NCBI GenBank assembly: GCA_027005175.1
Contig: JALTMC010000139.1
Span: 1 to 7,256 of the forward strand
DNA from: Myxococcales bacterium
Lineage (GTDB): Bacteria > Myxococcota_C > UBA6777
Direction of reading: 5' to 3'
DNA: 7,256 nucleotides
This document shows, in pieces, positions 6,086 through 7,256 of this stretch. The first letter of the stretch is position 1. Each line of letters starts with the position of its first letter. Position numbers and translations under genes: made by a program. Under the pieces are notes generated by a model. The model ran no database searches, was not told where the DNA came from, and saw only the letters and a program-made list of their open reading frames with translations.

Positions 6086-6885
6086 CTAGTTACCGGAGTT
6101 GTGGATGGTATCGTTTTCGAGGTCGCGGACGGGGGTGCCAGCTTCGGTGTTGCTGAAGCGAACACCACCACCGATATCGGCGGATCTTTGGAGGGAGTCG
6201 GACAATTCAAAGCCCCAGGCATCGAGGAGTGCGATGGGGTCGATGAATTGTTGGTCTCCTTTCGCGGCGAGCTTGGAGAGGCGATCGGACATTTCGACGC
6301 TTTGAACGACGCCACCACGAACGTCGAGATGGCCCATATAGAGGAGTCGTTTTCCACGTGCTAGAGCAGGGTTGGTCAGGATGACACGACCATCTTTGTC
6401 GCGTCGTGCGGCGGGTAAAGAATGGATGGTGCCATCCGATAGAATGGCGAAGTTGTTGGCCCACTTTTGACCGGAGCTACCGCGTGCATAGAGGTCGGTA
6501 TGGACAGCTTCATCGTAGTTTGATGCGATGATCCCTCTCCCAATGTTTGGATTGCTTCTGCGTCAGCAGGTTTGAGTGTATCGCTGTTGGCTGCGAGTTC
6601 CGGGGTTTCTTTGATATTGGGTTCGCCAGCTTCCCGGAAAAGTTTGATGCTACCACTACAGCTTGTTTCATTGAAGTGAAATCGACTTCGTGTGGAGCGG
6701 ACATGAACTTTGGCTTCGAGCCGCATCACATCTTTGTGGTCACCGATCGTAGGCAAGGCATTTCGTGCAGCTAACTCTTTGTGTACAAGGCTCCGATCTC
6801 TCCAGGGAAATGTTGCTCTTGCTTCTTGACATGAATTGGGGTAACTGCAAGACTCCAGGATGTCAATGTGGTTTGAATGAGTCAT
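6086..6885 (-). pseudogene. Frameshifted and probably 5'-truncated gene of unknown function
   Basis: Two minus-strand frames look like one protein broken by a frameshift. The upstream frame (from about 6885) ends its coherent stretch with KPADAEAIQTLGEG near 6534. The downstream frame is open from 6562 to a TAG at 6086-6088. It reads coherently from IIASNYDEAVHTDLYARG on, through FAILSDGTIHSLPAARR, MGHLDVRGGVVQSVEMSDRL and DPIALLDAWGFEL. Adding one base near 6533-6535, within GAGAGGGATC on the minus strand, would join them. Codons in the downstream frame favour CTC, ATC and GAC, as in real coding sequence. The ATG at 6885 has no ribosome-binding site, and a divergent gene starts 26 bp away, so the true 5' end is probably missing. 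I do not recognise the family. The strand-turn-strand part followed by D-P-I-A-L-L-D-A-W-G resembles modules in myxobacterial secreted proteins (weak inference). A sequencing error is an alternative. Confidence 0.55.
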
Positions 6886-6904
6886 GGAGGAGCCATGGAG
6901 GAGA
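6883..6904 (+). repeat. Duplicated 11-bp Shine-Dalgarno segment
   Basis: CATGGAGGAGC (6883-6893) is followed directly by CATGGAGGAGA (6894-6904). Each copy carries GGAGGAG, a strong ribosome-binding sequence. The second copy lies about 7-10 bases before ATG 6912 and is presumably the one used. ATGs inside both copies are out of frame with the downstream gene. Confidence 0.7.
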
Positions 6905-6911
6905 GTGCAAC

Positions 6912-7256
6912 ATGTCCGTGAGCCGACTGTCTGCGGCGATTGTGTCGCTACAACATAAAACTTCGATAGATGCGGATGATGTCGCCGTTTTACGTGAAGC
7001 AGCAGGCCCTAAGATCTCCTCCTCAGAGCGAAGCCTTCTGGACTCCTTTGTGCATGAGAATATATCTCTCTTTTCCGCTGACGCTACCGAGTTTGTGGAG
7101 GCGGAGTTTGGTGTCTCTACAGCACCTGCTCCGATGGAAATGGAGTATGTTGCCACACATCGTTTAAGTGTACCTGAAGCAAGTGGTTTGGCCAGCTTGT
7201 CCGGTGGGCGATTTCTTGTTGTCGATGACCAACGCGGTGTGATGGCAAGTTATCCC
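6912..7256 (+). CDS. Start of a gene with helical N-terminus and propeller-like segment (partial)
   Basis: An open frame of 115 codons from ATG 6912 runs off the right end without a stop. The start is supported by GGAGGAG (6897-6903) at good spacing; other nearby ATGs are in other frames and soon hit stops. Residues about 1-67 look helical and acidic (DADDVAVLREAAGPKISSSE; LLDSFVHENISLF), with no hydrophobic signal peptide. Residues about 79-115 contain ATHRLSVPEASGLASL then GGRFLVVDDQRGV. This is the pattern seen at the first blade of phytase-like/SdiA-regulated beta-propellers. That assignment is by eye and tentative. The gene is divergent from the broken minus gene, with only 26 bp between, so insertion or rearrangement may have brought it here. 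The rest of the protein lies outside the window. Confidence 0.7.
   Translation, partial: MSVSRLSAAIVSLQHKTSIDADDVAVLREAAGPKISSSERSLLDSFVHENISLFSADATEFVEAEFGVSTAPAPMEMEYVATHRLSVPEASGLASLSGGRFLVVDDQRGVMASYP

Noticed and set aside
6068-6364. + strand 98-codon frame over the broken gene
   Set aside because: It is antisense to a minus frame with better codon use and a longer coherent protein, and has no ribosome-binding site.

Overview
The window looks like a chromosomal piece of a Gram-negative bacterium. It carries a predicted outer-membrane beta-barrel with a Sec signal peptide and a C-terminal Phe, and a lipoprotein with a lipobox. The lipoprotein is built from repeated C-x5-C-x5-C-x6-C units containing D-x-D-C. 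Such Cys-rich secreted proteins are common in Myxococcota and related (former deltaproteobacterial) groups, so I lean that way. No taxonomic marker gene is present, so this is inference.

Layout. Positions 1-241 hold two near-identical 102-bp direct repeats with a 139-bp period, each with a strong hairpin. Positions 242-510 are non-coding and end in a convincing intrinsic terminator that has no recognisable gene in front of it. Positions 557-711 are a 155-bp MITE-like element with perfect 20-bp terminal inverted repeats and a TTTG direct repeat on both sides. A palindrome-containing leader precedes the beta-barrel gene (995-2428, +, TTG start). About 690 bp without a convincing gene follow, then the Cys-rich lipoprotein gene (3118-3825, +). 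A hairpin at 3985-4010 separates it from a convergent gene (4049-5761, -). That gene encodes an N-terminal Rieske [2Fe-2S] domain joined to about 470 residues of unassigned, His-containing helical sequence.

Tandem repeats are the recurrent theme. There is the 139-bp repeat, a 78-bp repeat in the lipoprotein gene, a 33-bp repeat inside the Rieske gene, and a 21-bp x5 array just upstream of the Rieske start. A duplicated ribosome-binding segment lies before the last gene. All three of the longer in-gene or near-gene arrays keep multiples of 3 bp.

The right end (6086-6885, -) reads as a broken gene. Two adjacent minus frames with protein-like composition join across an apparent single-base loss near 6533. 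Divergent to it, a gene truncated by the window end (6912-7256, +) begins with a helical N-terminus followed by a segment resembling the first blade of a phytase/SdiA-regulated-type beta-propeller. I see no operon linking these genes, and their strands and long spacers suggest mostly independent transcription. No complete, recognisable multi-gene system is present. The best candidates for new biology are the Rieske-helical fusion with its two repeat arrays, and the MITE-like element.
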